A stretch of 64,000 bases of DNA from Serratia nevei (GTDB lineage: Bacteria > Pseudomonadota > Gammaproteobacteria > Enterobacterales > Enterobacteriaceae). Within the stretch, counting starts at the first letter, position 1, and each line of letters begins with the position of its first letter. The notes under the pieces were generated by a model that worked only from the letters and a program-made list of their open reading frames with translations, did not search any database and was not told the DNA's origin. Positions 11,344 through 20,745 of the stretch are shown here, piece after piece. The translations under genes were made by a program, and so were the position numbers. The stretch covers positions 44,392 to 108,391 of the forward strand of contig NZ_JAMYWQ010000015.1 in NCBI RefSeq assembly GCF_024160145.1. The letters run 5' to 3'.

Positions 11344-12052
11344 GCCTTTGCCGTGGGAAAGCGAGTTTTTCGCGCTGGACAGCGCGAAACTCAGCTTCTC
11401 CCCTTCGGCCCCGGCGCTTGCCGAGGCCGATTTGGCGGCTTACGCCCTGGTACAGGCAAAAATCCCCGCTCAGCATCTGGCGTTGGCGGATGGCCTGGCA
11501 GATTTGGGATTCCGCCTGGCTGAGGGCGAGGTCGATTTGGTTCTGGATCTCGAGAGCGGCCGAGCGGGTGAGCCCGGCGGCGGTGCTCAGCCTTCCCGTC
11601 TGGCGACCGAGGCCGATATCCCGGCATTGCGCGCCGCGGCGGCTCAGGCGTTCACCGTCAGCCGCTTTCGTGCGCCCTGGTATCAACCTGATGACAGCGG
11701 CCGGTTTTATGCCTTGTGGATCGAAAAGGCCGTTCTGGGCGCCTTCGATCACCAGTGTCTGTTGGCGCTGGACGAACAGGGGCAGCCAGAGGGATTCGTC
11801 AGCCTGCGTAATCTGGGCGAGCGGGAAACGCGCATCGGCCTGCTGGCGGCTTTTCCCGGCGCATCCGGCCGCGGCATTGGCTCCAGGCTGATGGCGGCGG
11901 CGATCGCCGACTGTCGGCGTCAGGGCATGCAGCGTCTGCGGGTGGCAACCCAGGCAGGCAATACCGCCGCATTACGACTCTATCAACGACAGGGTGCCGT
12001 GATTGAAAGCACCGCATACTGGTTATACAGAGGTAGACATGATTCCATTTAA
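11321..12052 (+). CDS. wecD: WecD dTDP-4-amino-4,6-dideoxygalactose N-acetyltransferase
   Basis: Acetyl-CoA-dependent GNAT enzyme that finishes dTDP-Fuc4NAc. 243 residues, starting [17 protein letters not shown] like E. coli WecD. The acetyl-CoA-binding region lies near residues 170-195 ([19 protein letters not shown]). The conserved C-terminal stretch includes [20 protein letters not shown] and ESTAYWLYR. It overlaps rffH by 23 bases and the next gene by 14, so expression is tightly coupled. Confidence 0.94.
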   Translation: MYVHATIEPLPWESEFFALDSAKLSFSPSAPALAEADLAAYALVQAKIPAQHLALADGLADLGFRLAEGEVDLVLDLESGRAGEPGGGAQPSRLATEADIPALRAAAAQAFTVSRFRAPWYQPDDSGRFYALWIEKAVLGAFDHQCLLALDEQGQPEGFVSLRNLGERETRIGLLAAFPGASGRGIGSRLMAAAIADCRRQGMQRLRVATQAGNTAALRLYQRQGAVIESTAYWLYRGRHDSI

Positions 12053-13169
12053 CGCTCCACCGGTTGTTGGCACTGAACTGGAATATATGCAGGCTGCCAT
12101 GGGCAGCGGCAAGTTGTGCGGCGACGGCGGCTTTACCCGACGCTGCCAGCAGTGGATGGAACAGCGTTTCGGCAGCGCGAAAGTGTTGCTGACGCCTTCC
12201 TGCACCGCGTCGCTGGAAATGGCCGCCATCCTGCTGGATATTCAGCCGGGTGATGAAGTGATCATGCCGAGCTTTACCTTCGTTTCAACCGCCAACGCTT
12301 TTGTGCTGCGTGGCGCCAAAGTGGTGTTCGTCGATCTGCGCCCGGACACCATGAACATCGATGAAACCAAAATCGAAGCGGCGATCACCGATAAAACCCG
12401 CGCGATCGTGCCGGTGCATTACGCCGGCGTTGCCTGCGAGATGGATACCATCATGGCGCTGGCGAAGAAATATAACCTGTTCGTGGTGGAAGACGCCGCG
12501 CAGGGCGTGATGTCGTCCTATAAAGGCAAGGCATTGGGCACCATTGGCCATATCGGCTGCTTCAGCTTCCATGAAACCAAAAACTACACCGCCGGTGGCG
12601 AAGGTGGTGCGACGCTGGTGAACGATCCGGCCCTGGTCGATCGGGCGGAAGTGATCCGCGAGAAGGGCACCAACCGCAGTCAGTTCTTCCGCGGTCAGGT
12701 GGACAAATACACCTGGCGCGACATCGGCTCCAGCTATCTGATGTCTGATCTGCAGGCCGCCTACCTGTGGGGCCAGCTGGAAGTGGCGGAACGCATCAAC
12801 CTGCGCCGTTTGGCGCTGTGGCAGAAGTACTATGACAGCTTCTTGCCGCTGGCGAAGGCCGGCCGCATCGAACTGCCGAGCGTGCCGGCAGAGTGTGTGC
12901 ACAACGCGCACATGTTCTACATCAAACTGCGCGATATCGACGACCGCACCGCTTTTATCGACTACCTGAAGGAAGCCGAAATCATGGCGGTGTTCCACTA
13001 TATCCCGCTGCATGACTGCCCGGCCGGCGAACAGTTCGGTCGCTTTGCCGGCGAAGACCGTTACACCACGCAGGAAAGCGCGCGCCTGGTGCGCTTGCCG
13101 CTGTTCTACAATATGTCCGATGTCAATCAGCGTACGGTAATCAATACCATTCTGAGCTTCTTCGCCTGA
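12039..13169 (+). CDS. wecE: WecE dTDP-4-amino-4,6-dideoxygalactose transaminase
   Basis: PLP enzyme that aminates dTDP-4-keto-6-deoxyglucose using glutamate. From the ATG at 12039 (Shine-Dalgarno AGAGG at 12029-12033) it has 376 residues, equal to E. coli RffA/WecE, and the PLP lysine falls at Lys181 in FSFHETKNYTAGGEGG. It has the DegT/DnrJ/EryC1 family features TPSCTASLEM and VVEDAAQG. An upstream in-frame TTG at 12003 lies inside wecD and is less likely as the start. Confidence 0.96.
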   Translation: MIPFNAPPVVGTELEYMQAAMGSGKLCGDGGFTRRCQQWMEQRFGSAKVLLTPSCTASLEMAAILLDIQPGDEVIMPSFTFVSTANAFVLRGAKVVFVDLRPDTMNIDETKIEAAITDKTRAIVPVHYAGVACEMDTIMALAKKYNLFVVEDAAQGVMSSYKGKALGTIGHIGCFSFHETKNYTAGGEGGATLVNDPALVDRAEVIREKGTNRSQFFRGQVDKYTWRDIGSSYLMSDLQAAYLWGQLEVAERINLRRLALWQKYYDSFLPLAKAGRIELPSVPAECVHNAHMFYIKLRDIDDRTAFIDYLKEAEIMAVFHYIPLHDCPAGEQFGRFAGEDRYTTQESARLVRLPLFYNMSDVNQRTVINTILSFFA

Positions 13170-13170
13170 T

Positions 13171-14421
13171 ATGTCGTTGGCAAAAGCGTCGATATGGACT
13201 GCCGGCTCCACGCTGATCAAAATCGGGGTGGGGCTGTTGGTGGTGAAACTGCTGGCGGTGGCATTTGGCCCCAGCGGGGTGGGGCAGGCGGGTAACTTTC
13301 GCCAGTTGATCACCGTGCTGGGCGTGCTGTCCGGCGCGGGCATTTTTAACGGCGTCACCAAGTATGTGGCGGAGCACCACCAGGATCCGCAGCGTCTGCG
13401 GCTGGCGGTCGGCACCGCGTCAAGCATCGTACTGGGTTTTTCGACCCTGCTGGCGCTGGTGTTTCTGTTTGCCGCCGAGCCTATCAGCATCGGGCTGTTC
13501 GGGCATGCCGATTACGTCGGCGTGGTGCGTGCCGTGGCCTTCATCCAGATGGGCATCGCCTACGCCAACCTGTTTATGGCGGTGCTGAAAGGCTATCGCG
13601 ACGCGATGGGCAATGCGCTGGCGGTGATCGGCGGCAGCCTGATTGGCGTGGTGGCTTATTACCTGTGTTTCAAGCTGGGCGGCTATGAAGGCGCGCTGGC
13701 GGGGCTGGCGTTGGTGCCGGCGCTGGTGGTGTTGCCGGCCGGGCTGATGCTGTGGCGGCGTAAAACGCTGCCGCTGCGTTATCTGGCGCCGCGCTGGGAC
13801 AAGCTGGTGGCCGGCAACCTCGGCAAATTCACCCTCATGGCGTTGATCACCTCGGTGACGCTGCCGGTGGCTTACGTGATGATGCGTAACCTGCTGGCCG
13901 CCCATTACGGTTGGGATGAGGTGGGGATTTGGCAGGGCGTCAGCAGCATTTCCGATGCCTATCTGCAGTTTATCACCGCCTCGTTTACCGTCTATCTGCT
14001 GCCGACGCTGTCGCGGCTGACGGATAAGGGCGCCATCTCACGAGAGATCGTGCGTTCGCTGAAATTTGTGCTGCCGGCGGTAGCGGCGGCGAGCTTTACG
14101 GTTTGGGTGTTGCGCGATTTCGCCATTTGGCTGTTGTTCTCGGACAAATTCGTCGCCATGCGCGATCTGTTCGCCTGGCAGTTGGTGGGCGACGTGCTGA
14201 AAGTCGGGGCTTATGTGTTCGGCTATCTGGTGATCGCCAAAGCGTCGCTGCGTTTTTATATCCTGACGGAAGTCAGCCAGTTTCTGCTGCTGACGCTGTT
14301 CTCGCACTGGCTTATCCCGCTGCATGGCGCGCTGGGGGCGGCTCAGGCCTATATGGCAACCTACATCGTGTATTTCACGCTCTGTAGCTGCGTGTTTCTT
14401 ATTTATCGTAGACGAGTATGA
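13171..14421 (+). CDS. wzxE: WzxE lipid III flippase (ECA)
   Basis: Moves the undecaprenyl-pyrophosphate-linked ECA trisaccharide across the inner membrane. 416 residues, polytopic with roughly a dozen hydrophobic segments. It starts [19 protein letters not shown] and has the family stretch [17 protein letters not shown]. It belongs to the polysaccharide exporter branch of the MOP superfamily. It begins one base after the wecE stop and overlaps wecF by four bases. Confidence 0.95.
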   Translation: MSLAKASIWTAGSTLIKIGVGLLVVKLLAVAFGPSGVGQAGNFRQLITVLGVLSGAGIFNGVTKYVAEHHQDPQRLRLAVGTASSIVLGFSTLLALVFLFAAEPISIGLFGHADYVGVVRAVAFIQMGIAYANLFMAVLKGYRDAMGNALAVIGGSLIGVVAYYLCFKLGGYEGALAGLALVPALVVLPAGLMLWRRKTLPLRYLAPRWDKLVAGNLGKFTLMALITSVTLPVAYVMMRNLLAAHYGWDEVGIWQGVSSISDAYLQFITASFTVYLLPTLSRLTDKGAISREIVRSLKFVLPAVAAASFTVWVLRDFAIWLLFSDKFVAMRDLFAWQLVGDVLKVGAYVFGYLVIAKASLRFYILTEVSQFLLLTLFSHWLIPLHGALGAAQAYMATYIVYFTLCSCVFLIYRRRV

Positions 14422-15503
14422 CCACACTGATTCACGTTCTGGGATCCGATATCCCGCATCATAACCAGACGGTGCTGCGCTTCTTCAACGACGTGCTGGC
14501 GCCGCGTCTGCCGGCTGAGCAGACGCGGCATTTTATGGTGGCGGCCAGGGATGTGGCGGCACTGGGGGATTTCCCTGCCCTGAACATTGAGCCTTACGCG
14601 GACAAGAAAAGCCTGGCGGCAGCGGTGATCGCCCGCGCGCAGGCCGATCGCGATGCGCGCTTCTTCCTGCACGGCCAGTTCAATCCGGGGCTGTGGCTGG
14701 CGCTGCTGAGCGGCAAGATCAAGGCGCGTCAGGTCAGTTGGCATATCTGGGGCGCCGATCTGTATGAAGACGCTACCAGTTGGAAATTCCGGCTGTTCTA
14801 TCTGCTGCGCCGTATTGCACAGGGGCGAGTGGGGAACGTGTTCGCCACCCGCGGCGACGTGATTCACTATCAGCAGCGCCATGCGCGGGTGCCGGCTTCG
14901 CTGCTGTACTTCCCGACCCGTATGGATCCGGCGCTGACCGACGTTCACGTCGAGAAAAACCTGGCCGGGCCAATGACGATTCTGGTGGGCAATTCCGGCG
15001 ATCGCAGCAATCGACATATCGAAGCGCTGCAGGCGATACATCAACAGTTCGGTGCCGACGTGCGCGTGATCCTGCCGATGGGCTATCCGGCCGACAACGA
15101 TGCTTACATCGAGCAGGTACGCGCCGCCGGGTTGCCGCTGTTCGGCGAGAAAAACCTGCAGCTGCTCACGCAGCAGGTGGCGTTTGAGGACTACCTCAAT
15201 ATGCTGCGCGCCTGCGATCTCGGCTATTTCATTTTCAATCGCCAGCAGGGTATTGGCACCCTGTGCCTGCTGATTCAGTTCGGCGTGCCTTTCGTGCTCA
15301 GCCGGCAAAACCCGTTCTGGCAGGATTTGGCGGAACAGCGCCTGCCGGTGCTGTTCTACGGCGATTCGCTGGACGAGGCGGTGGTGCGCGAAGCGCAGCG
15401 CCAGCTGGCGGCGGTGGATAAACAGGCGATCGCCTTCTTCAATCCGAACTATGTCGACGGCTGGCGGCAAGCCCTGGCGCTGGCGGCGGGAGAGAGCTCA
15501 TGA
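14418..15503 (+). CDS. wecF: WecF TDP-Fuc4NAc:lipid II Fuc4NAc transferase
   Basis: Adds Fuc4NAc to lipid II to give lipid III, the complete ECA repeat on undecaprenyl pyrophosphate. 361 residues (GT56 family), starting [20 protein letters not shown]. Conserved blocks include [11 protein letters not shown] and [16 protein letters not shown]. No transmembrane segment is evident; in the family it is a peripheral inner-membrane enzyme. It overlaps both neighbours by four bases (ATGA). Confidence 0.95.
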   Translation: MTTLIHVLGSDIPHHNQTVLRFFNDVLAPRLPAEQTRHFMVAARDVAALGDFPALNIEPYADKKSLAAAVIARAQADRDARFFLHGQFNPGLWLALLSGKIKARQVSWHIWGADLYEDATSWKFRLFYLLRRIAQGRVGNVFATRGDVIHYQQRHARVPASLLYFPTRMDPALTDVHVEKNLAGPMTILVGNSGDRSNRHIEALQAIHQQFGADVRVILPMGYPADNDAYIEQVRAAGLPLFGEKNLQLLTQQVAFEDYLNMLRACDLGYFIFNRQQGIGTLCLLIQFGVPFVLSRQNPFWQDLAEQRLPVLFYGDSLDEAVVREAQRQLAAVDKQAIAFFNPNYVDGWRQALALAAGESS

Positions 15504-16867
15504 CGTTGGCGCAATTCGGCGGCCTGTTCGTCGTCTATCTGGTCAGCCTGACGTTTATCCTGACGCTGACCTACCAGGAGTTTCGGCGCGTGCGCTTTAA
15601 CTTCAACGTCTTTTTCTCGCTGCTGTATTTGCTGACGTTTTATTTCGGCTTCCCGCTGACCTGCCTGCTGGTGTTCCAGTTTGACGTCGAGGTGGTGCCG
15701 GTAGAGTTTCTGCTGTACGCCCTGCTGTCGGCGACGGCGTTTTACGCCATCTATTATGTCACCTACAAGACGCGGCTGCGTAAACGCCGCACAGAGCCGC
15801 GTGCGGCGCTGTTCACCATGAACCGGGTCGAGACCCATATTACCTGGGTGCTGCTGGCGCTGGTGGCGATTGGCACCGTGGGGATGTTCTTCATGCAGAA
15901 TGGCTTCCTGCTGTTCAAGCTCAATTCCTACAGCCAGATCTTCTCCAGCGACGTTTCCGGCGTGGCGCTCAAGCGGTTCTTCTACTTCTTCATTCCGGCG
16001 ATGCTGGTGGTCTATTTCCTGCGGCAGGATCTGCGCGCCTGGTTCTTGTTCCTGGTGGCGACGGTGGCGTTCGGCATTCTGACCTACGTGATCGTCGGCG
16101 GCACCCGCGCCAACATCATCATTGCCTTTGCGCTGTTCCTGTTTATCGGCATCGTGCGCGGCTGGATCACGCTGTGGATGCTGGCGGCGGCGGGCATAGT
16201 CGGCGTGGTCGGCATGTTCTGGCTGGCGTTGAAGCGCTACAGCCTGGACGTCAGCGGCGCGGAGGCGTTTTATACCTTCCTCTACCTGACCCGCGATACC
16301 TTCTCGCCGTGGGAAAACCTGGCGCTGCTGCTGCAAAATTACGACAAGATCGATTTCCAGGGCCTGGCGCCGATCGTGCGTGATTTCTACGTCTTTATCC
16401 CGACCTGGCTATGGCCGGGCCGGCCGGACGTGGTGCTGAACTCGGCCAACTATTTCACCTGGGAAGTGCTGAACAACCATTCCGGGCTGGCGATTTCACC
16501 GACGCTGATCGGTTCGCTGGTGGTGATGGGCGGCGCGCTGTTTATTCCGCTCGGCGCGATTTTGGTGGGTATGATCATCAAGTGGTTCGACTGGCTGTAC
16601 GAGTTGGGCAGGGCCGAACCGAACCGTTATAAGGCGGCTATCCTGCAAGGGTTCTGCTTTGGCGCGGTGTTCAACATGATTGTGTTGGCGCGCGAAGGGG
16701 TGGATTCGTTCGTGTCGCGCGTGGTGTTCTTCTGCATTATTTTCGGCGCCTGTCTGGTGCTGGCGAAGTTGCTGTATTGGCTGTTCGATACCGCCGGGCT
16801 GATCAGGGCCAGGGTCACGCGCGCTCGCGCGCTGGCGTCTGTGCCTCGGGCGAACGGTCTTTTGTAA
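15500..16867 (+). CDS. wzyE: WzyE ECA polymerase
   Basis: Polymerises ECA repeats on the periplasmic face of the inner membrane. 455 residues and very hydrophobic, with about eleven predicted spans. The periplasmic loop around residues 250-320 ([20 protein letters not shown], then [12 protein letters not shown]) is typical of the family. It starts inside the wecF stop (ATGA). The gene ends with a basic Arg/Ala tail, 14 bases before the wecG start. Confidence 0.94.
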   Translation: MTLAQFGGLFVVYLVSLTFILTLTYQEFRRVRFNFNVFFSLLYLLTFYFGFPLTCLLVFQFDVEVVPVEFLLYALLSATAFYAIYYVTYKTRLRKRRTEPRAALFTMNRVETHITWVLLALVAIGTVGMFFMQNGFLLFKLNSYSQIFSSDVSGVALKRFFYFFIPAMLVVYFLRQDLRAWFLFLVATVAFGILTYVIVGGTRANIIIAFALFLFIGIVRGWITLWMLAAAGIVGVVGMFWLALKRYSLDVSGAEAFYTFLYLTRDTFSPWENLALLLQNYDKIDFQGLAPIVRDFYVFIPTWLWPGRPDVVLNSANYFTWEVLNNHSGLAISPTLIGSLVVMGGALFIPLGAILVGMIIKWFDWLYELGRAEPNRYKAAILQGFCFGAVFNMIVLAREGVDSFVSRVVFFCIIFGACLVLAKLLYWLFDTAGLIRARVTRARALASVPRANGLL

Positions 16868-16881
16868 GGGTAATGAGAACG

Positions 16882-17622
16882 ATGGAAGCAAAGATTTCGG
16901 TGCCGCAGTATGAGCTGCGCGGTTTCAGCCTGTGGGGCTTTCGCGATATGGCGCACTGCATGGACTTTTTGTTCGACGGCGGCCGGGTAAAACAGGGCAC
17001 GTTGGTAGCCATGAACGCGGAAAAGATCCTGAAGGCGGAAGAGGACCCGGCGCTGCATGCGTTGCTGGATGAGGCGGAGTTCAAGTACGCCGACGGCATC
17101 AGCATGGTGCGTTCGATTCGCCGCAAATACCCGGCGGCGGAGGTGTCGCGCGTTGCGGGCGCCGATTTGTGGGAAGCCTTGATGCAGCGCGCCGGCCGTG
17201 AAGGCACGCCGGTCTTCCTGGTCGGTGGCAAGCCGGAGGTCTTGGCGCAAACCGAGCAGAAGCTGCGCAGCCAGTGGAACGTCAACCTGGTGGGCAGCCA
17301 GGACGGCTATTTCAAACCGGATCAGCGAGACGTTCTGTTCGAGCGCATTCGCGCCAGCGGCGCCGCTATCGTGACGGTGGCGATGGGATCGCCGAAGCAG
17401 GAGATTCTGATGCGCGACTGCCGCAAGGTGCATCCGCAGGCGCTGTATATGGGCGTGGGGGGCACCTACGACGTGTTTACCGGCCATGTGAAGCGGGCGC
17501 CCAAAGTGTGGCAGAACCTCGGTCTGGAATGGCTCTACCGCCTGCTCAGCCAGCCCAGCCGCATCGGTCGGCAGTTGAAGCTGTTGAAGTTTGTCGGTTA
17601 TTACTACAGCGGCAAAATGTAA
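16882..17622 (+). CDS. wecG: WecG UDP-ManNAcA:lipid I ManNAcA transferase
   Basis: Transfers ManNAcA to und-PP-GlcNAc (lipid I) to give lipid II. From the ATG at 16882 it has 246 residues, identical in length to E. coli WecG. It belongs to the WecG/TagA/CpsF (GT26) family, with [29 protein letters not shown] and [10 protein letters not shown]. An alternative in-frame ATG at 16873 would add three residues. It is the last ECA gene; a hairpin follows its stop. Confidence 0.96.
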   Translation: MEAKISVPQYELRGFSLWGFRDMAHCMDFLFDGGRVKQGTLVAMNAEKILKAEEDPALHALLDEAEFKYADGISMVRSIRRKYPAAEVSRVAGADLWEALMQRAGREGTPVFLVGGKPEVLAQTEQKLRSQWNVNLVGSQDGYFKPDQRDVLFERIRASGAAIVTVAMGSPKQEILMRDCRKVHPQALYMGVGGTYDVFTGHVKRAPKVWQNLGLEWLYRLLSQPSRIGRQLKLLKFVGYYYSGKM

Positions 17623-17630
17623 CCCCCCAT

Positions 17631-17665
17631 CCGGGGCGGAAAGTGCCGTTCCGCTCCGGTTTGCT
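17631..17665 (+). terminator. Probable terminator of the ECA operon
   Basis: CCGGGGCGGAA (17631-17641) pairs with TTCCGCTCCGG (17649-17659) in an 11-bp stem containing one G-T pair and a 7-base loop. Only three T residues follow at once, so termination may be partial, but its position nine bases after wecG fits the operon end. Confidence 0.65.
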
Positions 17666-17987
17666 GTACCAATAATCTGCTTTTGCGCATTTATCCCGCA
17701 TATCTATAACCCCCGGCCCTAAACGTCGCTGCATTTATTCCATAAAGTTTTAAATTGCGGTTTGCTTATAGCGGCGAAATGCGAAACGATACCGCCCGGA
17801 AATTATCCCTGGCCGCTGAAGCCTGATGCGACAGCGCTGAACGACGTTCTTCTCACGGTAACTTCGCTCCGACTACCCGTTGATGCCAACCCGATCGGCA
17901 GGGGATGATTTATTCTTTTAATAATGACAATAACGACCGGCAGCGGCCGGCAGGCAAACACAACCCGAGAAAAATTATTGAGGACTT
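17666..17987 (+). promoter_or_regulatory. yifK/thrP upstream region with GcvB-type ACA target
   Basis: This 322-base intergenic stretch carries the yifK promoter and leader. The notable element is AAACACAACCC at 17956-17966, about 21 bases before the ATG. It resembles the CA-rich site that the GcvB small RNA pairs with. In Salmonella the yifK mRNA has such an ACA-containing translation enhancer silenced by GcvB. The match here is by eye; the -35/-10 was not assigned with confidence. Confidence 0.5.
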
Positions 17988-19391
17988 ATGGCACACAAAG
18001 AGAAACCGCAAGGGCTACACCGGGGCCTTGAGGCCCGGCACATCGAGCTTATCGCTCTGGGGGGCACCATCGGCGTGGGCCTGTTTATGGGCTCGGCCAG
18101 TACGCTGAAGTGGGCGGGGCCGTCGGTGCTGCTGGCTTACATCATCGCCGGGCTGTTCGTGTTCTTCATTATGCGTTCGATGGGGGAAATGCTGTTCCTC
18201 GAGCCGGTTGCTGGGTCGTTTGCCGTTTACGCCCATAAGTACATGAATCCCTATTTCGGTTACCTGACCGCCTGGGGCTACTGGTTTATGTGGATTGCCG
18301 TCGGCATTTCGGAGATCACCGCCATCGGGGTGTATGTGCAGTTCTGGTTCCCGGAAATACCGCAGTGGGTGCCGGCGCTGATCGCCGTGGCGATGGTGGC
18401 GCTGGCCAACCTGGCGGCGGTGCGCCTGTACGGTGAACTGGAGTTCTGGTTCGCCATGATCAAGGTGACCACCATCATCGTGATGATTCTGGTGGGGCTG
18501 GGGGTGATCTTCTTCGGCTTCGGCAATGGCGGTGAACCTATCGGTTTCGCCAATCTGACGGCGCACGGCGGCTTCTTTGCCGGCGGTTGGAAAGGCTTCC
18601 TGTTCGCGCTGTGCATCGTGGTGGCGTCCTATCAGGGGGTGGAGCTGGTGGGCATCACCGCCGGGGAAGCCAAGAACCCGCAGGTAACGCTGAAACGCGC
18701 GATCAACAATATCCTGTGGCGCATCCTGATCTTCTATGTCGGCGCGATCTTCGTCATCGTCACCATCTTCCCGTGGAACGGCATCGGCACCACCGGCAGC
18801 CCGTTTGTGCTGACCTTCGCCAAGATCGGCATCGTTGCCGCCGCCGGCATCATCAACTTCGTGGTGTTGACCGCCGCGCTCTCCGGCTGCAACAGCGGCA
18901 TGTACAGCGGCGGCCGCATGCTGTACGCCCTGGCCAAGAACCGCCAGCTGCCGGCGGCGCTGACCAAGCTTTCCGCCAGCGGCGTGCCGGTGAACTGCAT
19001 CGCCGTCACCATCGGCTGCCTGTTGGTGGGTTCCGCGCTGAACTACATCATCCCGAATCCGGAACAGGTGTTCGTCTATGTCTACAGCGCCAGCGTGCTG
19101 CCGGGCATGGTGCCGTGGTTCGTGGTGCTGATAAGCCAACTCTATTTCCGCCGCGCCCATAAGGAAGCGATCAAAAATCACAGCTTTAAGTCGATCATGT
19201 TCCCGTATGTGAACTATCTGACCATCGCTTTTCTGATTTGCGTGCTGGTCGGCATGGGAATCAACCCGGATACGCGGATTTCCCTGCTGGTCGGGGCGAT
19301 TTTCTTGGCCGGCGTCAGCCTGTGCTACTTCGCTTTCGGCATGCACAAAAAACATCATCCGGCTGAAAATCGGGTAGAAACGCGCCAATAA
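17988..19391 (+). CDS. thrP: YifK/ThrP amino-acid permease (threonine/serine, APC family)
   Basis: Inner-membrane amino-acid:proton symporter of the AAT branch of the APC superfamily; E. coli YifK is known to import threonine and serine. 467 residues with about twelve hydrophobic spans. The opening [20 protein letters not shown] is the family signature, followed by [15 protein letters not shown] and the [11 protein letters not shown] loop near residue 225. Its position between wecG and the argX tRNA operon is the E. coli order and separates it from paralogues such as AroP, PheP and ProY. Confidence 0.93.
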   Translation: MAHKEKPQGLHRGLEARHIELIALGGTIGVGLFMGSASTLKWAGPSVLLAYIIAGLFVFFIMRSMGEMLFLEPVAGSFAVYAHKYMNPYFGYLTAWGYWFMWIAVGISEITAIGVYVQFWFPEIPQWVPALIAVAMVALANLAAVRLYGELEFWFAMIKVTTIIVMILVGLGVIFFGFGNGGEPIGFANLTAHGGFFAGGWKGFLFALCIVVASYQGVELVGITAGEAKNPQVTLKRAINNILWRILIFYVGAIFVIVTIFPWNGIGTTGSPFVLTFAKIGIVAAAGIINFVVLTAALSGCNSGMYSGGRMLYALAKNRQLPAALTKLSASGVPVNCIAVTIGCLLVGSALNYIIPNPEQVFVYVYSASVLPGMVPWFVVLISQLYFRRAHKEAIKNHSFKSIMFPYVNYLTIAFLICVLVGMGINPDTRISLLVGAIFLAGVSLCYFAFGMHKKHHPAENRVETRQ

Positions 19392-19476
19392 ACGGTGAAA
19401 AGGGGCTACGGAGTGCGCTTTTGTGCGCGGGAGTGAGCAAAGCGTAATCAAACGCGACATTTCTGCGAAAAAGCAC

Positions 19477-19515
19477 TAGACAGGATTGGCGTAAATCCGT
19501 AGTATCCCCTCCCGC
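19477..19515 (+). promoter_or_regulatory. Promoter of the argX-hisR-leuT-proM tRNA operon
   Basis: A -35-like TAGACA (19477-19482), a 17-bp spacer and -10 TAGTAT (19500-19505) are followed by the GC-rich discriminator CCCCTCCCGC (19506-19515). A GC discriminator is the hallmark of stable-RNA promoters under stringent (ppGpp) control. The first tRNA begins at 19527, so transcription should start near 19512. Confidence 0.75.
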
Positions 19516-19526
19516 AACGGCGCTAC

Positions 19527-19603
<77 letters not shown>

Positions 19604-19665
19604 TTAAGTTTGTGCGCAGGAGCTGCGGTGGTAATATTACCGCGTGAGTAAGAAGTAGCAGTAAT

Positions 19666-19742
19666 GGTGGCTATAGCTCAGTTGGTAGAGCCCTGGATTG
19701 TGATTCCAGTTGTCGTGGGTTCGAGTCCCATTAGCCACCCCA
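19666..19742 (+). tRNA. hisR: tRNA-His (anticodon GTG)
   Basis: 77 bases including the histidine-specific extra 5' G (19666) facing discriminator C73, with CCA encoded. The anticodon GTG is at 19700-19702, flanked by the CTGGA/TCCAG stem. It is second in the operon, 62 bases after tRNA-Arg. Confidence 0.98.
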
Positions 19743-19783
19743 CTTCCTAACGAAGTGAAGATTTAGCAGTATTTTGTGACAGT

Positions 19784-19870
19784 GCGAAGGTGGCGGAATT
19801 GGTAGACGCGCTAGCTTCAGGTGTTAGTGTTCTTACGGACGTGAGGGTTCAAGTCCCTCTCTTCGCACCA
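19784..19870 (+). tRNA. leuT: tRNA-Leu (anticodon CAG)
   Basis: 87-base class II tRNA with a long variable arm and encoded CCA. The acceptor stem is GCGAAGG with its complement before ACCA, and the anticodon CAG lies at 19818-19820. It decodes CTG, the dominant leucine codon in these GC-rich genes. Confidence 0.98.
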
Positions 19871-19944
19871 CGCAAAATAACTGATAAATATAAGATTTAT
19901 ATGGACAGCAGTCTGATAAATCGGGTAGTATGAGCAACACAAAT

Positions 19945-20021
19945 CGGCGAGTAGCGCAGCTTGGTAGCGCAACTGGTTTGGGACCAGTGGGTCGGAGGTT
20001 CGAATCCTCTCTCGCCGACCA
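19945..20021 (+). tRNA. proM: tRNA-Pro (anticodon TGG)
   Basis: 77-base tRNA with encoded CCA. The acceptor stem is CGGCGAG/CTCGCCG, the anticodon TGG is at 19979-19981, and the T-arm GGAGGTTCGAATCCTC is intact. It is the last tRNA of the operon, followed 11 bases later by an intrinsic terminator. Confidence 0.98.
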
Positions 20022-20032
20022 CATTCAAAGAA

Positions 20033-20054
20033 ACCGACGCAAGTCGGTTTTTTT
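20033..20054 (+). terminator. Intrinsic terminator of the tRNA operon
   Basis: ACCGAC (20033-20038), loop GCAA, GTCGGT (20043-20048), then a run of T residues to 20054. This is a canonical terminator just after proM. Confidence 0.88.
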
Positions 20055-20154
20055 ACGCCTGCAGTTTATGAGGATGAGCACCTCCGCAGGAGGTTCGAGC
20101 CTCGCACAGCGAGATGAACATCGACAAGCCCGTGCAGCACTGCGCGGGCTTTTT
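20055..20154 (+). other. Decayed tRNA T-arm-like segment and second terminator
   Basis: Between two terminators lies GGAGGTTCGAGCCTC (20089-20103), which repeats the proM T-arm almost exactly but without an acceptor stem or CCA. It is followed by a strong hairpin, AAGCCCGTGC (20126-20135) pairing with GCGCGGGCTT (20142-20151), and T residues. It looks like a relic of a fifth tRNA with the original operon terminator still in place; a short trailer RNA is an alternative. Confidence 0.5.
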
Positions 20155-20225
20155 GCGTCTCTGGGGATTGGCACCTTGTGCCTGCCTGCAGCCTGTCGGT
20201 TTTCAGCGACAACGGCATCCGGCGC

Positions 20226-20453
20226 TGTCGTCAGGTTGAGACAAATAATTCATTGATTTTAAAATAAAAAAATAGCTTTGGTTTAAGCCGTCGTTTCAAG
20301 GCGACATCCTCATACCGGCCGCAGGCAAGGAATGCCAGGGAGTGGCATAGGGCAGGAAAGGCAGGGTGAAATAAAAAATAAATATATTTCAATGTGTTGA
20401 ATGCCATCTTCTAAGAAGAATGGCCTCAATATAAGAGTTGGCATGCCAAGTGC
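20226..20453 (+). promoter_or_regulatory. glmZ sigma54 promoter with GlrR and IHF sites
   Basis: Four elements stand in order before glmZ. A perfect TGTC-N10-GACA lies at 20226-20243 and a one-mismatch copy (CGTC-N10-GACA) at 20289-20306; TGTC-N10-GACA is the GlrR response-regulator box. An IHF-like TTTCAATGTGTTG lies at 20387-20399 beside an A/T tract. A sigma54 core TTGGCATGCCAAGTGCAT has GG (20440-20441) and GC (20452-20453) separated by exactly ten bases, with GC 13-14 bases before the RNA 5' end. The assignment is inferred from pattern and from known GlrR control of glmY/glmZ in enterobacteria. Confidence 0.78.
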
Positions 20454-20465
20454 ATTATCTATTGC

Positions 20466-20673
20466 GTAGATGCTCATTCCATTTCTTATGTTCGCCTTAG
20501 GCTTCATAAACCCTGGGAATGACGCAGAGCCGATTTAGGGTGCCTATCGCCCACGAGAACGATGACTAACCCGTCATCACGCTCAGGGCAGAACGTTGAG
20601 TGAGGCACCGCCCCTGTTGTCCTAGACCTGATTGCTTCTTTATACACTTGCCCTGCGGCAAGTGTTTTTTTTT
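20466..20673 (+). ncRNA. glmZ: GlmZ small RNA, activator of glmS translation
   Basis: Hfq-binding sRNA that base-pairs with the glmS leader to raise glucosamine-6-phosphate synthase. It is cleaved by RNase E with the adaptor RapZ, and GlmY acts as its decoy. The 5' end GTAGATGCTCATTCCAT, the middle GGAATGACGCAGAGCCG, and the glmS-pairing region GAACGTTGAGTGAGGCACC (20591-20609) closely match E. coli GlmZ. It ends in a strong terminator: ACACTTGCC (20644-20652), loop CTGC, GGCAAGTGT, then nine T residues. About 208 nt, the expected length, and located next to hemY as in E. coli. Confidence 0.95.
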
Positions 20674-20695
20674 GCGCCGCAGAACACCATTGGGC

Positions 20696-20728
20696 AAAAA
20701 AAAAGCGCGGCATCGGGGCCGCGCTTTT
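20696..20728 (-). terminator. Intrinsic terminator of hemCDXY
   Basis: An 11-bp perfect stem (AAAAGCGCGGC 20701-20711 with GCCGCGCTTTT 20718-20728) and a 6-base loop. On the minus strand it is followed by a run of T residues (the A run 20696-20704). It ends transcription 18 bases after hemY and stands tail to tail with the glmZ terminator. Confidence 0.9.
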
Positions 20729-20745
20729 CTCTCTCGGGCAGGGCG

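Noticed and set aside
20310..20507. 65-codon minus-strand ORF beside glmZ
   Set aside because: It runs across the glmZ promoter and 5' end, has no Shine-Dalgarno site and no family resemblance.
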